From the NCBI GenBank assembly GCA_036365455.1, contig JAWQUS010000016.1:10005001-10069000 (forward strand): 64,000 bases of DNA. Direction: 5' to 3'. Below are positions 21,386-31,184 of the stretch, in pieces (positions within the stretch are counted from its first letter, which is position 1; each line of letters opens with the position of its first letter). The notes beneath the pieces are model-generated. The model was not told where the DNA came from and did not search any database. It worked only from the letters and a program-made list of their open reading frames with translations. Both the position numbers and the translations under genes were made by a program. Origin of the DNA: Macrosoma leucophasiata (taxonomy: Eukaryota; Arthropoda; Insecta; Lepidoptera; Hedylidae).

Positions 21386-22043
21386 AATAATTATGAAGGT
21401 AGTCAATAGAAGTCATTAGTAGTTTCATAGTCAATTTATTATTGTCTTTTGTTATAACCTTTTTTCTTATCTAGTGAGGCGAGATTTTAGTGTTACCTAT
21501 ATGTTACGAAAAGAAAATTGGAACGTATCAACATATCAAAGAAATTGTAAGTACATAGTCAAATTAAGTACGGACTAAGAGACAACATGCTTTTAGAATT
21601 TGCAGAAAGTATTGACTAACGAATCGTGCATACGTGAAACAGGGTCGTTTTCATCATTTCTCGCATTTCAGAGTCAACATCGTGTCGCCTCCCGTCGTAT
21701 ATCCCACTATAATGACGTCATCTTTATTCCTCGGGAATATTGCGAAATGCCTACGTGGCCATTCACCCCGCATCTCCCATCTCATCGAAATTGACTTCCG
21801 ATTACGAATTGCTATCAGGTATTGATTTGTTAATTCCGAAAGAATTTTTGACAAGTGCGGTCAAGTTTCACCTTCGTTTATACGGTTTTCAAAGGTCTTG
21901 TTGCTCTTGTTTTCCTTAAATTTTTGCGAAGCAATATTTTTTCTCTTAGTGGCCCCTAAAGAGTAATTCTACTCGGGTGTAGGTAGGATTACCTTTCCGA
22001 ATAAAAACTGAGGTTTATACATATAACCGTTCACTACGTTTGT
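21386..22043. other. Unclassified, with a higher-complexity block at 21600-21830
   Basis: The block 21600-21830 is less AT-rich and is open in several frames over ~200 bp (for example 21600-21794 plus and 21654-21854 minus). None of the translations is recognised. It could be a conserved non-coding element or a decayed exon. Confidence 0.3.
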
Positions 22044-22340
22044 TTTTTTAAATTTTATGGAAGTGGCAAACAAGCTTGCAGCTTACATTGATGTTAAGTG
22101 ATGACTGCAGCCTATAGACACCCACACAAAGACTAAGGTCAAAATGCAGATGCGTTACCACTCCGTTACTCTCCTGAGGCCTAAGGTGTTATGCCTCTGT
22201 GCCGGAAATTACAGGGCCGTACATTACCGGACCGTAACACTATAGTGCTGAACACTACCATTTAGCGGCAAGTATATTAGGTAATGCGGTGGTGCATACG
22301 CTCACGAGCTCCGTCACTGGAGCTCTACCACCAGTAACAA
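22044..22340 (-). repeat. Family C copy, near full length
   Basis: T-rich start, GGAAGTGGCAAACAAGCTTG, CTGCAGCCTATAGACACCCA, GTTATGCCTCTGTGCCGGAA, GCTGAACACTACCATTTAGC and GAGCTCCGTCACTGGAGCTC in order. The insert runs opposite to the copies at 44731 and 63690. Confidence 0.85.
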
Positions 22341-22920
22341 CTAGTAAATGGTGTGTACCTATACAAATACGTACACGTAGTTAACTAGTTGTTCATTACT
22401 TAAGACAAGTGCGTAATTACTGAATTTCAGACGTCCACGCTATTTTGAAGTTAGTACCGTCTTTAATGGTTTTGAAAGTAGTTCGACGTCAGCTTACAGA
22501 TCGCTCATCTTTATTCAAACAACGTTCATGAATAACACAACGACTGTAAATACAACTCCCGAGAGAACAGAAGTAGTGATAACACACAGAAGCCGACACG
22601 GGAAAACGTTAAGGGCAATTCAGTTCAGGATCTTTATTACCACAAACCCGTTACACCCAAGTTTGAGTCTTAACCGGTGGATAAGGTACGAATAATACGA
22701 GATTAGAGAAGTTCCACGTCGAATTATAAATGCTTATAGGTTATCTGTGTATTTATTGGCTAATAGCCTATTTCAACGGTGTTAACATTTCATGAGTAGG
22801 TATTCTATCTCGGCGCATACTACTCGTATTATCCCGATGGGTTATAATACAAAACCAATGAAGATTTAATTTTCCGAGCCATATTTACTAGTTCATTTTG
22901 AAGTATTGATTGCATTTTCC
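22341..22920. other. Unclassified sequence
   Basis: No gene or repeat recognised. Confidence 0.35.
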
Positions 22921-22924
22921 TTAT

Positions 22925-23310
22925 GTGTCACTAGCTTTTATGCGCAACTTCGTCCGTGTGGACTTCAGATATAAATACCGGTACTCTTGAAACAATATAA
23001 AGATTAATAAACAGTAGCCATTTACAGGTAAGTCCTTCTGTTGTCAAATTGTTATTAACGTCAATCATGACGTCAGCTGTCACCTGTCTGCGACTCTACG
23101 TTCGGATACATGCAACAGTAATTTTTTTGCAGCAACTTTTTTGTCGATGTGAAAATCTAAGTATTTTCAAATTCCTTAAGGAACTTCTGGATGGATTAAA
23201 GTGTTACAGTTATATATATTCTACCTGTGTACAAAATTTAACCGAAATCCGTCCAGCCGCTTTAGCGTGATTGAGTAACAAACAAATAAACATACGTGTT
23301 ATAAGTAAGA
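22925..23310 (+). repeat. Family D repeat, diverged
   Basis: Begins CTAGCTTTTATGCGCAACTT CGTCCGTGTGG and ends with ACCGAAATCCGTCCAGCCGC and an AACAAACAAATAAACATACG tail. The same head and ..CGGTCCAGCCGTT.. end occur at 29629, 44066, 45780 and 51025. No protein is recognised (the 73-codon frame at 23049 is a by-product). Transposon class uncertain. Confidence 0.55.
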
Positions 23311-23458
23311 TTAAACTCAAACATATACTAGACTTTGTTTAGTTCAGTAACTTACATCGATTTTATAATTACTTCTTTGTTGGACCGAAGCTTCGACTCA
23401 TCTGTAGAAGTCAAGTTTAAATCGTCGTCTGTTTGATGATCAGTATTACAAAATTCGT

Positions 23459-23596
23459 ATGTATGTATGTATGTATCTTCACGCCAGGTCCCTAACGGGG
23501 TAGGCAGAGAGTGTAGAGCGCCAGACATCCCGGTTCTGACAAACCTCTCGTGCCTCGTCTACCTTCATCATTCTCTTCATACATGCACGCCGATTC
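23459..23596 (-). mobile_element. Element A copy with 10-bp TSD
   Basis: CAAAATTCGT is repeated at 23449-23458 and 23597-23606. A (TATG)n tail at 23459-23474 leads into CTTCACGCCAGGTCCCTAAC. The element's 5' end is at GGAATCGGCG, exactly as in the copy at 16738-16864. Confidence 0.85.
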
Positions 23597-23606
23597 CAAA
23601 ATTCGT

Positions 23607-24138
23607 CATCGTCGGTATTTGTTACTATATTCACGTAAATAGAGTTAATGGTAAATGATTAGCCTTTAATGAGAGCGTTAATTACGAACCCTTTGCCAAT
23701 GTTTAATTTGACATTATTCCTCGAATAGCAAAATAATTACAGGGGCATATGTAGGAGGTCGTATTTCGTGATTATGTGAAGCAATTTGTAATTCCCTACA
23801 TATATTCGACGCGGAGCAAAAATCAGAGGATGTGATTTGATAAGTGGGCTATATTTCATTTGTGAAATTCAATTACTGTCGATACAATATTCACGTCTGC
23901 TTGCTCTTTATTAAACTCGCTCAGACTGAGCACGTGTCATATATTCGTGTAGCTATATAAATCACGCTATAACTAGCGGGCAAAGCTTTTATTAAATCGT
24001 TCTCCCTCGAAAATTGGAAATTTTGCAACACTAATGTATTTTCTATACTTAACGAATTTTAAAAAGTTTGCGATTTATGTTGCTAAAGGAAAAAGCTATT
24101 TGGGTTAATTTTTCCTGACTTGTAAACTTTAACTTTTA
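23607..24138. other. Unclassified AT-rich sequence
   Basis: No gene or repeat recognised. Confidence 0.35.
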
Positions 24139-24384
24139 ATGAAAACATATAAAGAGGATGTCAATGGCTTGGTGCGTGGCATGACGATGGCAAAAGATGG
24201 CATGTCACTTATACCCCGACAGATGGGTACGCCCTTGGTGTGGGACGCATCCTGCGTTGACACCCTCGTGCCATACCATCTTCCAAATACAGCGCGTTCT
24301 TATCATATCAGCAGCAGATATAGTCTCACAAACGGCCATTTTTTAATTGCATGTTTCGAAACGTTAAGTCGACGCTTCACGTGA
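24139..24384 (+). pseudogene. Decayed retroelement-associated nuclease-like domain
   Basis: An 81-codon frame whose middle reads DGMSLIPRQMGTPLVWDASC then VDTLVPYHLP and later SLTNGHFLIACFETL. From memory this matches a domain found in many invertebrate retroelement-associated proteins: a conserved RPDG..L.PW..G..L.WD.TC.DTL.PSHL segment, then a ..Y..L..G..F.P.. .FETLG segment. It may be a PD-(D/E)xK-like nuclease, but that is an inference. The usual first acidic residue context (R-P-D-G) is changed to AKDG, and the frame ends soon after FETL. It looks like a fragment under decay. Confidence 0.5.
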
Positions 24385-24388
24385 TTGG

Positions 24389-24412
24389 CTGGGCAAGGAA
24401 TACCTTGCCCAG
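24389..24412. repeat. Perfect 10-bp stem hairpin
   Basis: CTGGGCAAGG at 24389-24398 pairs with CCTTGCCCAG at 24403-24412 across an AATA loop, just after the decayed nuclease-like frame. Confidence 0.7.
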
Positions 24413-24569
24413 AGAATTAGCACATTCAGCGTGTCAATGTCAGGTGCCTTCTGAATAGGTAGAGAGGGATGTGAAGTGCTACGATTCATGCATGTAGATA
24501 AATTAGTATATTTATATAGTATATATAACGGATTTAAAAAGAAAAACATCACAGAGTAGTAGACTCTAC

Positions 24570-24720
24570 CCCCCTTATTCATAAACCTGTATTAGATACG
24601 TTTTAGCTATATAATGCTATGTCTTTGTCAGTTACATTGTCAAATGTGCAAGATAGAAAAAGACAAAGGAGAGATTAGCAACACTTTAGCTAAAATACGT
24701 TTATTAAATGAATAAGGGGG
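24570..24720. mobile_element. MITE P copy 1
   Basis: A ~150-bp element with terminal inverted repeats CCCCCTTATTCAT at 24570 and ATGAATAAGGGGG ending at 24720, and internal AGACAAAGGAGAGATTAGCA. A second copy is at 46810-46956. It has no coding capacity, fitting a non-autonomous DNA transposon. Confidence 0.8.
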
Positions 24721-25222
24721 TTAAAGTTTACGAGTAATAGTGGATTTACCTATAAAATGGACATGATAATCAGAATCCTACATTGCGGTGGTCCGAAACG
24801 CACTTGCCCAGTGTTTAAACCGTTAACAAACAAGACAGTTGTTTATAATGATGGTCAGTAATTTCCTTTTTGGTTCCCTTGCAGTGCTTTATTTTTATTC
24901 AATGCCCAACAACAAACTTTAGGCTAAGTATGGTCAACTTTTAACATACCTATATGTGTGTGTGCGAGTTAGTTAAAGTTGCTTGGTTTTACTACAGGAT
25001 ATTGTTGGGAAGGATCTATGCTAAAGTTGGACGAAGCGCTAACTAGAATCGGCCAGACTGCTACACTACATTTAAGTTAAAATATTATAATAGCTATCAG
25101 TTTTAAGCTAACAAAATGCTTGGTTTATAGCGTTTGGAGATTAACTGGTTAGTCAGCAGATGTAAATATTTGTGATGGGCATTGGGTTGGGTTGATGGGT
25201 TATAGTTCAATCGTAAAGAATC
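24721..25222. other. Unclassified sequence
   Basis: No gene or repeat recognised. The 124-codon minus-strand frame covering 25103-25477 is mostly SINE-2 and is not a gene. Confidence 0.4.
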
Positions 25223-25234
25223 ATGATCAGTTTC

Positions 25235-25522
25235 AGTTCCACTACTATAACGCTGAAGGTCCTGGGTTCGATTCTCGGGTCGGGGGCTATCAGAGATAAC
25301 GGTTTTAAAATCCTTTATCTCTGGTTCTATTAGGATTTTTCCATTTTCTGGAAGTTTCCCAGTAACTCGGAGTTTGGTAACGTGCCCGGAGATGGCAACA
25401 GGTTCGCCACCTGTTACATGGGCCAAAACGTAACCGGCGAGTCGTGGGTGTTTGCATGTATGCTTGATTGCATGCATTTACCTCTGCCTACCCCTTTGGG
25501 GATTACAGGCGTGAAGTTACGT
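25235..25522 (+). mobile_element. SINE-2 copy with 12-bp TSD
   Basis: ATGATCAGTTTC is repeated at 25223-25234 and 25523-25534. The insert is 5' truncated within the tRNA-like head (A box lost), keeps a B box GGTTCGATTCT at about 25264-25274, then TTATCTCTGGTTCTATTAGG and the full body to the GTGAAGTTACG tail. It is uninterrupted and so shows what the element at 13743-14231 looked like before its nested insertion. Confidence 0.9.
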
Positions 25523-25534
25523 ATGATCAGTTTC

Positions 25535-26260
25535 GTAAATTGATATATATTAAAAAAAAATGGTTGAAGGTGAAATGAAATGCTCTGGAATGTTATCTTG
25601 TGACCCTCTAGAATATTTCTTAGTATGTACTTAAAATATTTAACCGCACGGGAATAAAACTAGTCTTTCATTCCAACAGTACTAGCCGTCCATAATATAA
25701 TATGTAAAGGGGAATAATACTGCTCCATACATTTATGGCCTAGGGTGCATCGTTCGAGAAAAAAAATCACTCGATTGACGAAATTTTGTATTGTAAAAAC
25801 AATAATTGTGCTCGCATAACAACAACAAAATTAAACCCAATTTAAACTTCTATACGTCATTTGTATTGAAGATTCTGAATTGTTTGACGAGTTCACCAAG
25901 TTGATGGAACTTGAAATTAACGAGAATGTTTTGTTTTTCGCGAAGCCATATGAGTGCCACCGCAGAGGCTTTGAATAATCCGCCTATATCAAGCATTGTT
26001 TGTTGTTTTGTAGTGTCAGTTATTGTGTATTGGTGTGTGATTGGAGTAAAGTGCTATTGATTACGTAAGTATTCCAATAAGAGGACGGTTGTATTTGTCG
26101 ATAATTGAAATACCTACGTAGTAAGGGTTTACAAAGTTAAAAATAAGGTCAATGTGTTCATTTTTAATTTTGAATTATAAAGGTAGGTATGAGACGTTTT
26201 ACATCCGTCCCAAAATTACGATCCTAATAAAATTACTTAATTTTAATAAAATAGACTAAA
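25535..26260. other. Unclassified AT-rich sequence
   Basis: No gene or recognised element. Confidence 0.35.
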
Positions 26261-26261
26261 T

Positions 26262-26388
26262 ATGAAATACGCTTATTTATACTCACACTAGGTATAAACC
26301 AGTGTCGTGGGTGCCGTTGTACACTAACAACACATACACAAACAGACAGGACCAAAAAAACCTGTAGGCCATACATGACTATACTTTT
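26262..26388 (-). mobile_element. SINE-1 fragment
   Basis: Reverse complement of the 3' half: GGTATAAACCAGTGTCGTGG, GTGCCGTTGTACACTAACAA, then a degraded CAGACAGGACC and CCTGTAGGCCATACA. The tRNA-like head is missing. Confidence 0.75.
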
Positions 26389-26435
26389 CATCTTGTTTGA
26401 CATATCAATTGTTATTCACTTTAATTTTCTAGTTT

Positions 26436-26582
26436 TATATTATTTCGCATTAACACATGCTTGTGAAATAGATATTTTTTAAAGAAAAATGGAAAGAAAA
26501 ATTTGACTTCAGGCGAGACTCGAACTCGCGGGCACTGGGAATCTAGTCCAGCCGCTCTTCCAACTGAGCTACCGAAGTTTTT
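26436..26582 (-). mobile_element. tRNA retroposon T, copy 3
   Basis: The trailer CGCATTAACACATGCTTGTG and AAAGAAAAATGGAAAGAAAA lead into the tRNA-like unit in reverse (GACTTCAGGCGAGACTCGAA to GAGCTACCGAAGT at 26578). The acceptor 5' strand reads ACTTCGG, so pairing is imperfect here. A run of T follows in place of the leader, so the copy is 5' truncated at the tRNA. Confidence 0.8.
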
Positions 26583-26629
26583 TTAATTTTTCTGTTTGTT
26601 TTTGACGTGTCATAAGAGATGCCTGTCAC

Positions 26630-26840
26630 CTGGTCTTTGTGTAAGTATCTATAGGCTGCAGTCATCAGTTAACATTAATGTGAACTGCATATTTGTTTGC
26701 CACTTTGAGTTCGCGCGGAGGGAGGGATGATAAAGATTAGTAGTAGTGAACTATACCATTTGGCGGCAGATAGATTAGGTAATGCGGTGGTGCCTACGCC
26801 CTCGAGCTTCTGCAATGGAGCTCTACCACCAGTGAAATCA
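26630..26840. repeat. Two family C fragments in opposite orientation
   Basis: 26633-26707 is the 3' part in plus orientation (CCTGGTCTTTGTG to TTTGTTTGCCACTTT). 26745-26838 is the 5' part in minus orientation (ACCATTTGGCGGCAG to GGAGCTCTACCACCAGT). Between them lies ~37 bp of unrelated GC-richer sequence. Confidence 0.75.
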
Positions 26841-26844
26841 TAAG

Positions 26845-27290
26845 CAATATTTTTGTATCACTTTTATTAGTAACCGTAGTCATTTTGAGCGTATCGAAAC
26901 TTTGCCGTGATGTCATGAAAAAAATTGAATATGAAGAACCTTATCGACATGACCCACTATAATGACAGAATTTAATAATATACCTACTCACAAAAATGTA
27001 CCATTATCGGTCTTGTTTTTGTAAAAAACAACTCGGAAAAACGATCACAATCTAAGATAACACAAGCAAGCGTCCATTTGTCAAATAGATTAACATCTCA
27101 ACGCAACGTAGATTTAACGCGACTATAATAAGTCTTGTAAATCATGAAAAGAATACAAAAAACAATTCGGCTGATTAAACAAGTTTAAACAATAGCTTAG
27201 TATGAACCATTCAACGTGATTAATGAAATCGATTGAGGCAAGTTAACTATCAAAATTAACTTAAATAAGTACTATAGAGGGACGAACAAT
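26845..27290. other. Unclassified sequence
   Basis: No gene or repeat recognised. Confidence 0.35.
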
Positions 27291-27560
27291 ATTATACCGC
27301 GCGCTCAGACCGCTAACTCACCGCATTGATTCAAAGTTGGCCGCTCATTAGCAATGCGTGGCGTATTACAGAATCGGCTAACTTCGTTATACACCGTAAA
27401 AGCAATGTCGTGTTTACGAGCGGGGTGAACGAGTGCACAGTTCTGACACGGTGTCGGCTGAAGAATAGAAGATGTAAACATTTGCTCTCAGCAACTACGG
27501 AGAACTTTCGCCGCGGTCCGCGACGCGCGTCGTTTGCATAGAGAAAGCGCCGTTTTGTTT
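27291..27560 (+). promoter_or_regulatory. CpG-bearing promoter or first-exon-like block
   Basis: An abrupt change to CpG-rich, complex sequence starting ACCGCGCGCTCAGACCGC near 27297 and including TTTCGCCGCGGTCCGCGACG near 27507. None of the short frames is recognised (a 71-codon frame runs 27326-27541). Such a block in AT-rich moth DNA resembles a first exon or 5' UTR, but no TATA box or confident splice donor is seen. Confidence 0.25.
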
Positions 27561-27630
27561 AAAGTTTTCCTTTTGTGAATCTTAAGTGCTATTTTATTTT
27601 TGACGTTGGTCCATTTTACTTAACTTTGAT

Positions 27631-27674
27631 AGAGAAAAAAGGGAACGCTTAACTAAGCGTTCCCTTTTTTCTCT
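27631..27674. repeat. Perfect 21-bp inverted repeat
   Basis: AGAGAAAAAAGGGAACGCTTA at 27631-27651 is the exact reverse complement of 27654-27674, with only two central bases (so an effective loop of about four to six). It is not found elsewhere in the window. Confidence 0.85.
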
Positions 27675-27689
27675 CCCTTTGATTAAATA

Positions 27690-28478
27690 AAGGAAATCTC
27701 GACAAAATATAAGCGCATTGTCAGAGTAACGCACGGGAGGTGTTACATTTCGAAGGATGTTTCATTTCCGTTTAACTCTTGGATCCACTAATTAAATGTT
27801 TCGTGAACTTGTTGCCCAGATTTCATTTAAAACTCCTAAAGCGGCACAAACTTGAGACGGAAATTAAAAATAGTGAGAGTTTTTATTGTAAAAGTTTCAT
27901 TACACAGTGTTCGTGCAATAAGGTGTGTTTTATAACGTCTACTACTGGTGTGGTTTCGCAAAATAAAAAATGACCGAAACCGATGTCGTTTAATCTGTCA
28001 CTGAACAAATCAAGTGCATAGAGCGAGTGGACTGTATAACTATAAACATAATATAAGTAGGTAGCTACATGTATATGCAATTCACAGAATTTGCTACGTT
28101 CCGTTTAGACACACAGAGTTATTTATTTATTTGATGGATTTTTTTACAGTTTCAACGTTTATAAAATTAGATCTAAGAACATGATTGCTAATAAGGACGG
28201 TCACAAAGGGATAGTAGATTTGCATCAAATATTCTTTGTTTTTAACATTTATTAAAATTCACGAGTAATGAATAAATTCTTCAGAAATTTTACAGATCGC
28301 ATTACTTTTGTTTGCTCCGCTGCGTATTCGCAAAGAATTCTTCATATTAAAATTGTTCTGAGAGTCGTCAGTGCCGTTAAGAGAATATATAGGTACCAGA
28401 AACTGGATTAAGCCAAGGAATCGATATGTGGTTCGAAGTTATATCAAATGTTTTAAAAATATGGTGTAAGACATATTA
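27690..28478. other. Unclassified AT-rich sequence
   Basis: Opposed 64-65 codon frames at 27779-28080 lack motifs. No repeat recognised. Confidence 0.35.
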
Positions 28479-28491
28479 GGTATAATATGTA

Positions 28492-28665
28492 TGTATCTTC
28501 ACGCCAGGTCCCTAACGGGGTAGGCAGAGAGTTTAGAGCGCCAGATATCCCGATCTTGACAAACCTCTCGTGCCTCGTCTACCTCCATCATTCTATTCAT
28601 ACATGCACGCCGATTCCTATGACTTTTGACCCCTCCATCAGACAGAGCTCGACCTATTTGGTCAT
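28492..28665 (-). mobile_element. Element A, apparently full-length, 13-bp TSD
   Basis: GGTATAATATGTA is repeated at 28479-28491 and 28666-28678. The 174-bp insert (minus strand) begins ATGACCAAATAGGTCGAGCT and ends GTGAAGATACATAC. Its 5' end lies within about six bases of the end of the copy nested at 13857. Its LINE-like peptide is disrupted relative to the copies at 13857 and 16738. Confidence 0.9.
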
Positions 28666-28734
28666 GGTATAATATGTACCTAATAATAATATGTCTTCGT
28701 AATAACTATCACTGAGGCTAAATATCGTAGACCT

Positions 28735-28800
28735 CAGGGGTGGCAAGTGTGGCAACTCATTTTGGCCTTCGGTTTTTATGTAGATGTCTATACCACCATC
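28735..28800 (+). repeat. Family C fragment
   Basis: CCTCAGGGGTGGCAAGTGTG, CTCATTTTGGCCTTCGG and GTAGATGTCTATA match the middle of family C. Both ends are missing. Confidence 0.55.
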
Positions 28801-28849
28801 AAAACATTAAAAAAAGCAACAGAGTAGGTACTATGGAACAGATAATTAC

Positions 28850-29280
28850 CTAATATTTGGAAGAGGCTTGACGTGCAATCTTTGTTGAAGGGAGGGGTGA
28901 AGCTTGACCTGGCTGAAGGCAGAGTATAGCAGAGTAGGTATACATATATTATACAATAAAACTACAGGAATGACCAGCTGACTCGAAGAGTACCTTACCC
29001 AACGACCCTGCCGTCTCAACGACAGGCAGTTGAAACACCAAACAGGAGGCGCCGCCCCGATTGGCTCTCCGAACCCATGCGGGTTCGAGAAGAAAGCCAT
29101 GAGAATATACACTGAAACAGTCAGTGGATGAGTAGGCGGTGGGGCTTGCCCCGCGTACTCCCTTAATTCCGCTGCGGCATTGGATAATGCGATTCATTGT
29201 TTCAAAGTTTTGTGAGCCGAATATGTTCTGTTTACGGAATCTTCCACCCGACGTACCGGGAGTCAATAAACGATTTCATG
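28850..29280 (-). other. GC-richer block with a long minus-strand frame, unidentified
   Basis: Minus-strand frames of 105 codons (28949-29266) and 88 codons (28846-29112) overlap. The first reads GVRGASPTAYSSTDCFSVYS and then SHGFLLEPAWVRRANRGGAS. I do not recognise either as a known domain. The composition and the surrounding repeats suggest a retroelement body or 3' UTR; a host exon is possible. Confidence 0.3.
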
Positions 29281-29628
29281 CTCGAATAACTATGTTAATG
29301 GTTCTTGTACCGCAACAAAACGCTCAACATCTTTAAATATTTTTTCTATTGAGTTTCCCTGTTATAATGTCTGTTTTTATTTACTTTTGGGGTGTTTACT
29401 GCAGAGTACAAGTTAATTGAAATAATAACAATGTTTCTAGATATAGAATTTGTATAATTCACAGGAATTTATATGAGGCATGCTACAAATTTAATATATT
29501 TTCTATTGTGTCCTATGTAAATAAAATAAAGGTACAGGTAGAATTAGTTGATCTTTAATATCTTATTTTTACTTCCGATGAAGTCTTACTGCTCGAGAGC
29601 CTATCATTTAAATATTATACTAATACTA

Positions 29629-29882
29629 GCTGACCCGGCAAACTTTGTATTGCCTCAGAATGAAATAATGTGTCAAAGGTTTGATAGATACTTACGGACT
29701 ATTTGTATGGGAAAATTACATTGTGGTTTTTACTATTTCCCTTCAATTTCTACATATTTCTTACCTTTCAAACCTTCCCTGGGCTTCCGGAAATCATTCA
29801 AAACCAAAATTAGCCGAATCGGTCCACCCGTTCTCGAGTTTTAGCGAGACTAACGAACAGCAATAGATGTTTATATATATAG
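29629..29882 (+). repeat. Family D-like repeat
   Basis: Starts CTAGCTGACCCGGCAAACTT and runs through AAACCTTCCCTGGGCTTCCG, GCCGAATCGGTCCACCCGTT, CTCGAGTTTTAGCGAGACTA and ends in TTATATATATAGAT. I recall this as a common lepidopteran interspersed repeat. The 98-codon frame across it is a by-product. It sits directly upstream of the mariner. Confidence 0.6.
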
Positions 29883-30096
29883 ATTTCTATGAATTGTGAA
29901 AGTTAGGTGATATAATAGGTTGGGAAAAAAGTCTTTTCGCATTATAGTATGTATGAACTTGTAATAAAATCTCTTTGGCTGTAGTATTTGTATCTGGCTG
30001 GTTTTGGTATCATTGAAAGTTAAAATTTTTAAGAACATAATTCCAAATTCCAATTAGGCAAATGTGTGATTTTCATTTGTTTTTCGTACTGTCAAG

Positions 30097-30456
30097 ATGA
30101 GTGAATCTAATGAAGAAATTCGATACATTTTAAAATTTTACTACAAAAAAGGTAAAAATGCAACGCAAGCAGCGAAAAAAATTTGCGATGTTTATGGACC
30201 TAGTGCAGTGTCTGTGAGAGTAGCACAAATTTGGTTTAAGCGTTTTCAATCCGGAAATTTTGATGTCAAAGATGCACCTCGCCCTGGTCGCCCTATTACG
30301 GATAAAATGGATGCCATTTTTGAAAAAGTGGAGCAAGATCGACATAAGAGAGAATTGAGAATTGATCACAAAACAGTTTTGGCGCATTTGAAAAAAGCTG
30401 GGTACAAAAAAAGCTCGATATTTGGGTACCTCACGAGCTCACTGAAAGAAACCTAA
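30097..30456 (+). pseudogene. Mariner transposase, N-terminal part (frameshifted)
   Basis: This encodes the paired helix-turn-helix DNA-binding half of a mariner transposase: residues 1-60 include the first HTH (ATQAAKKICDVYG and VAQIWFKRF), then the linker motif GRP within PRPGRP (around residue 64) and the second HTH (LRIDHKTVLAHL). The Met at 30097 is the expected start (MSESNEEIRYIL). The true frame is lost at a run of seven A at 30406-30412; the family's usual reading there needs one more base. After it the frame reads out of phase to a TAA at 30454-30456. The WVPHEL motif is present in the DNA but in another frame. Confidence 0.93.
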
Positions 30457-31103
30457 TGAACCGTGTACTCATTTGTGATTCTTTATTACGACGTAATGTA
30501 ACCGAATCATTTTTGAAGAAGCTGATAACTGGTGATGAAAAGTGGATCACGTACGACAAGAACGTGCGAAAAAGGTCGTGGTCAAAGGCCGGTCAGGCTT
30601 CACAGACTGTGGCGAAACCCGGGTTAACTCGCAATAAGGTGATGTTGTGTGTGTGGTGGGATTGGAAGGGCATTATTCATTATGAGCTATTACCACCAGG
30701 CAAGACTATCGATTCTGAACTCTACTGCGAACAACTGATGAGATTAAAGCAAGAAGTTGAGAGAAAGCGGCCGGAATTGATCAACAGAAGGGGTGTGGTG
30801 TTTCATCATGATAACGCTAGACCTCACACATCTATAGCCACTCAGCAAAAATTAAGAGAGTTTGGCTGGGAGGTGTTAATGAATCCGCCGTATAGTCCTG
30901 ACCTTGCACCTTCAGATTTCCACCTGTTTCGGTCTCTTCAGAATTCTTTATGCAATGTTAGGTTAACATCACGAGAGGACTGCCAAATCCACTTGTCGCG
31001 GTATTTTGATGAGAAGTCCCAAAATGTTTATAGCAATGGGATCATGTCCCTACCTACAAGATGTCAAAAGGTTATCGAACAAAATGGTACATACATACTT
31101 TAG
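30456..31103 (+). pseudogene. Mariner transposase, catalytic part (frameshifted)
   Basis: Same transposase, continuing in the +1 frame. The DD34D catalytic triad is visible: first Asp in TGDEKW, second in HHDNARPHT, third in YSPDLAPSD, with 34 residues between the second and third. The C-terminal region ends NGTYIL. No stop interrupts it after the frameshift, so the catalytic half is intact at sequence level. Its first Met lies within the real protein, just downstream of the WVPHEL linker. The damage is limited to one site, so the copy looks relatively young. Confidence 0.93.
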
Positions 31104-31184
31104 TTAAATTTAAATAAACTGTATTAAAAAATGTTTTGAATTATCTTAAAAAATGCGAAGAAACTTTTGCCCCAACCTTATATA

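Larger units (their letters stand above)
29915..31180 (+). mobile_element. Mariner transposon (cecropia-like), full length
   Basis: A 1.27-kb element with terminal inverted repeats. The left end AGGTTGGGAAAAAAGTCTTT (29917 on) and the right end reversed, AGGTTGGGGCAAAAGTTTCT (from 31178), agree with a few mismatches, continuing into TTCGCATT. TA dinucleotides lie at both ends (29913-29914, 31179-31180), as expected for TA-target insertion. The AGGTTGG ends favour the cecropia subfamily. The transposase is split into two frames by one short deletion, so this copy is non-autonomous. Confidence 0.95.

Noticed and set aside
25103..25477. 124-codon minus-strand frame
   Set aside because: Almost entirely SINE-2 sequence; it has no conserved protein motif and the frame is broken in other copies.
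29629..29882. 98-codon frame as a gene
   Set aside because: It runs across a dispersed family D-like repeat with no start-site support.
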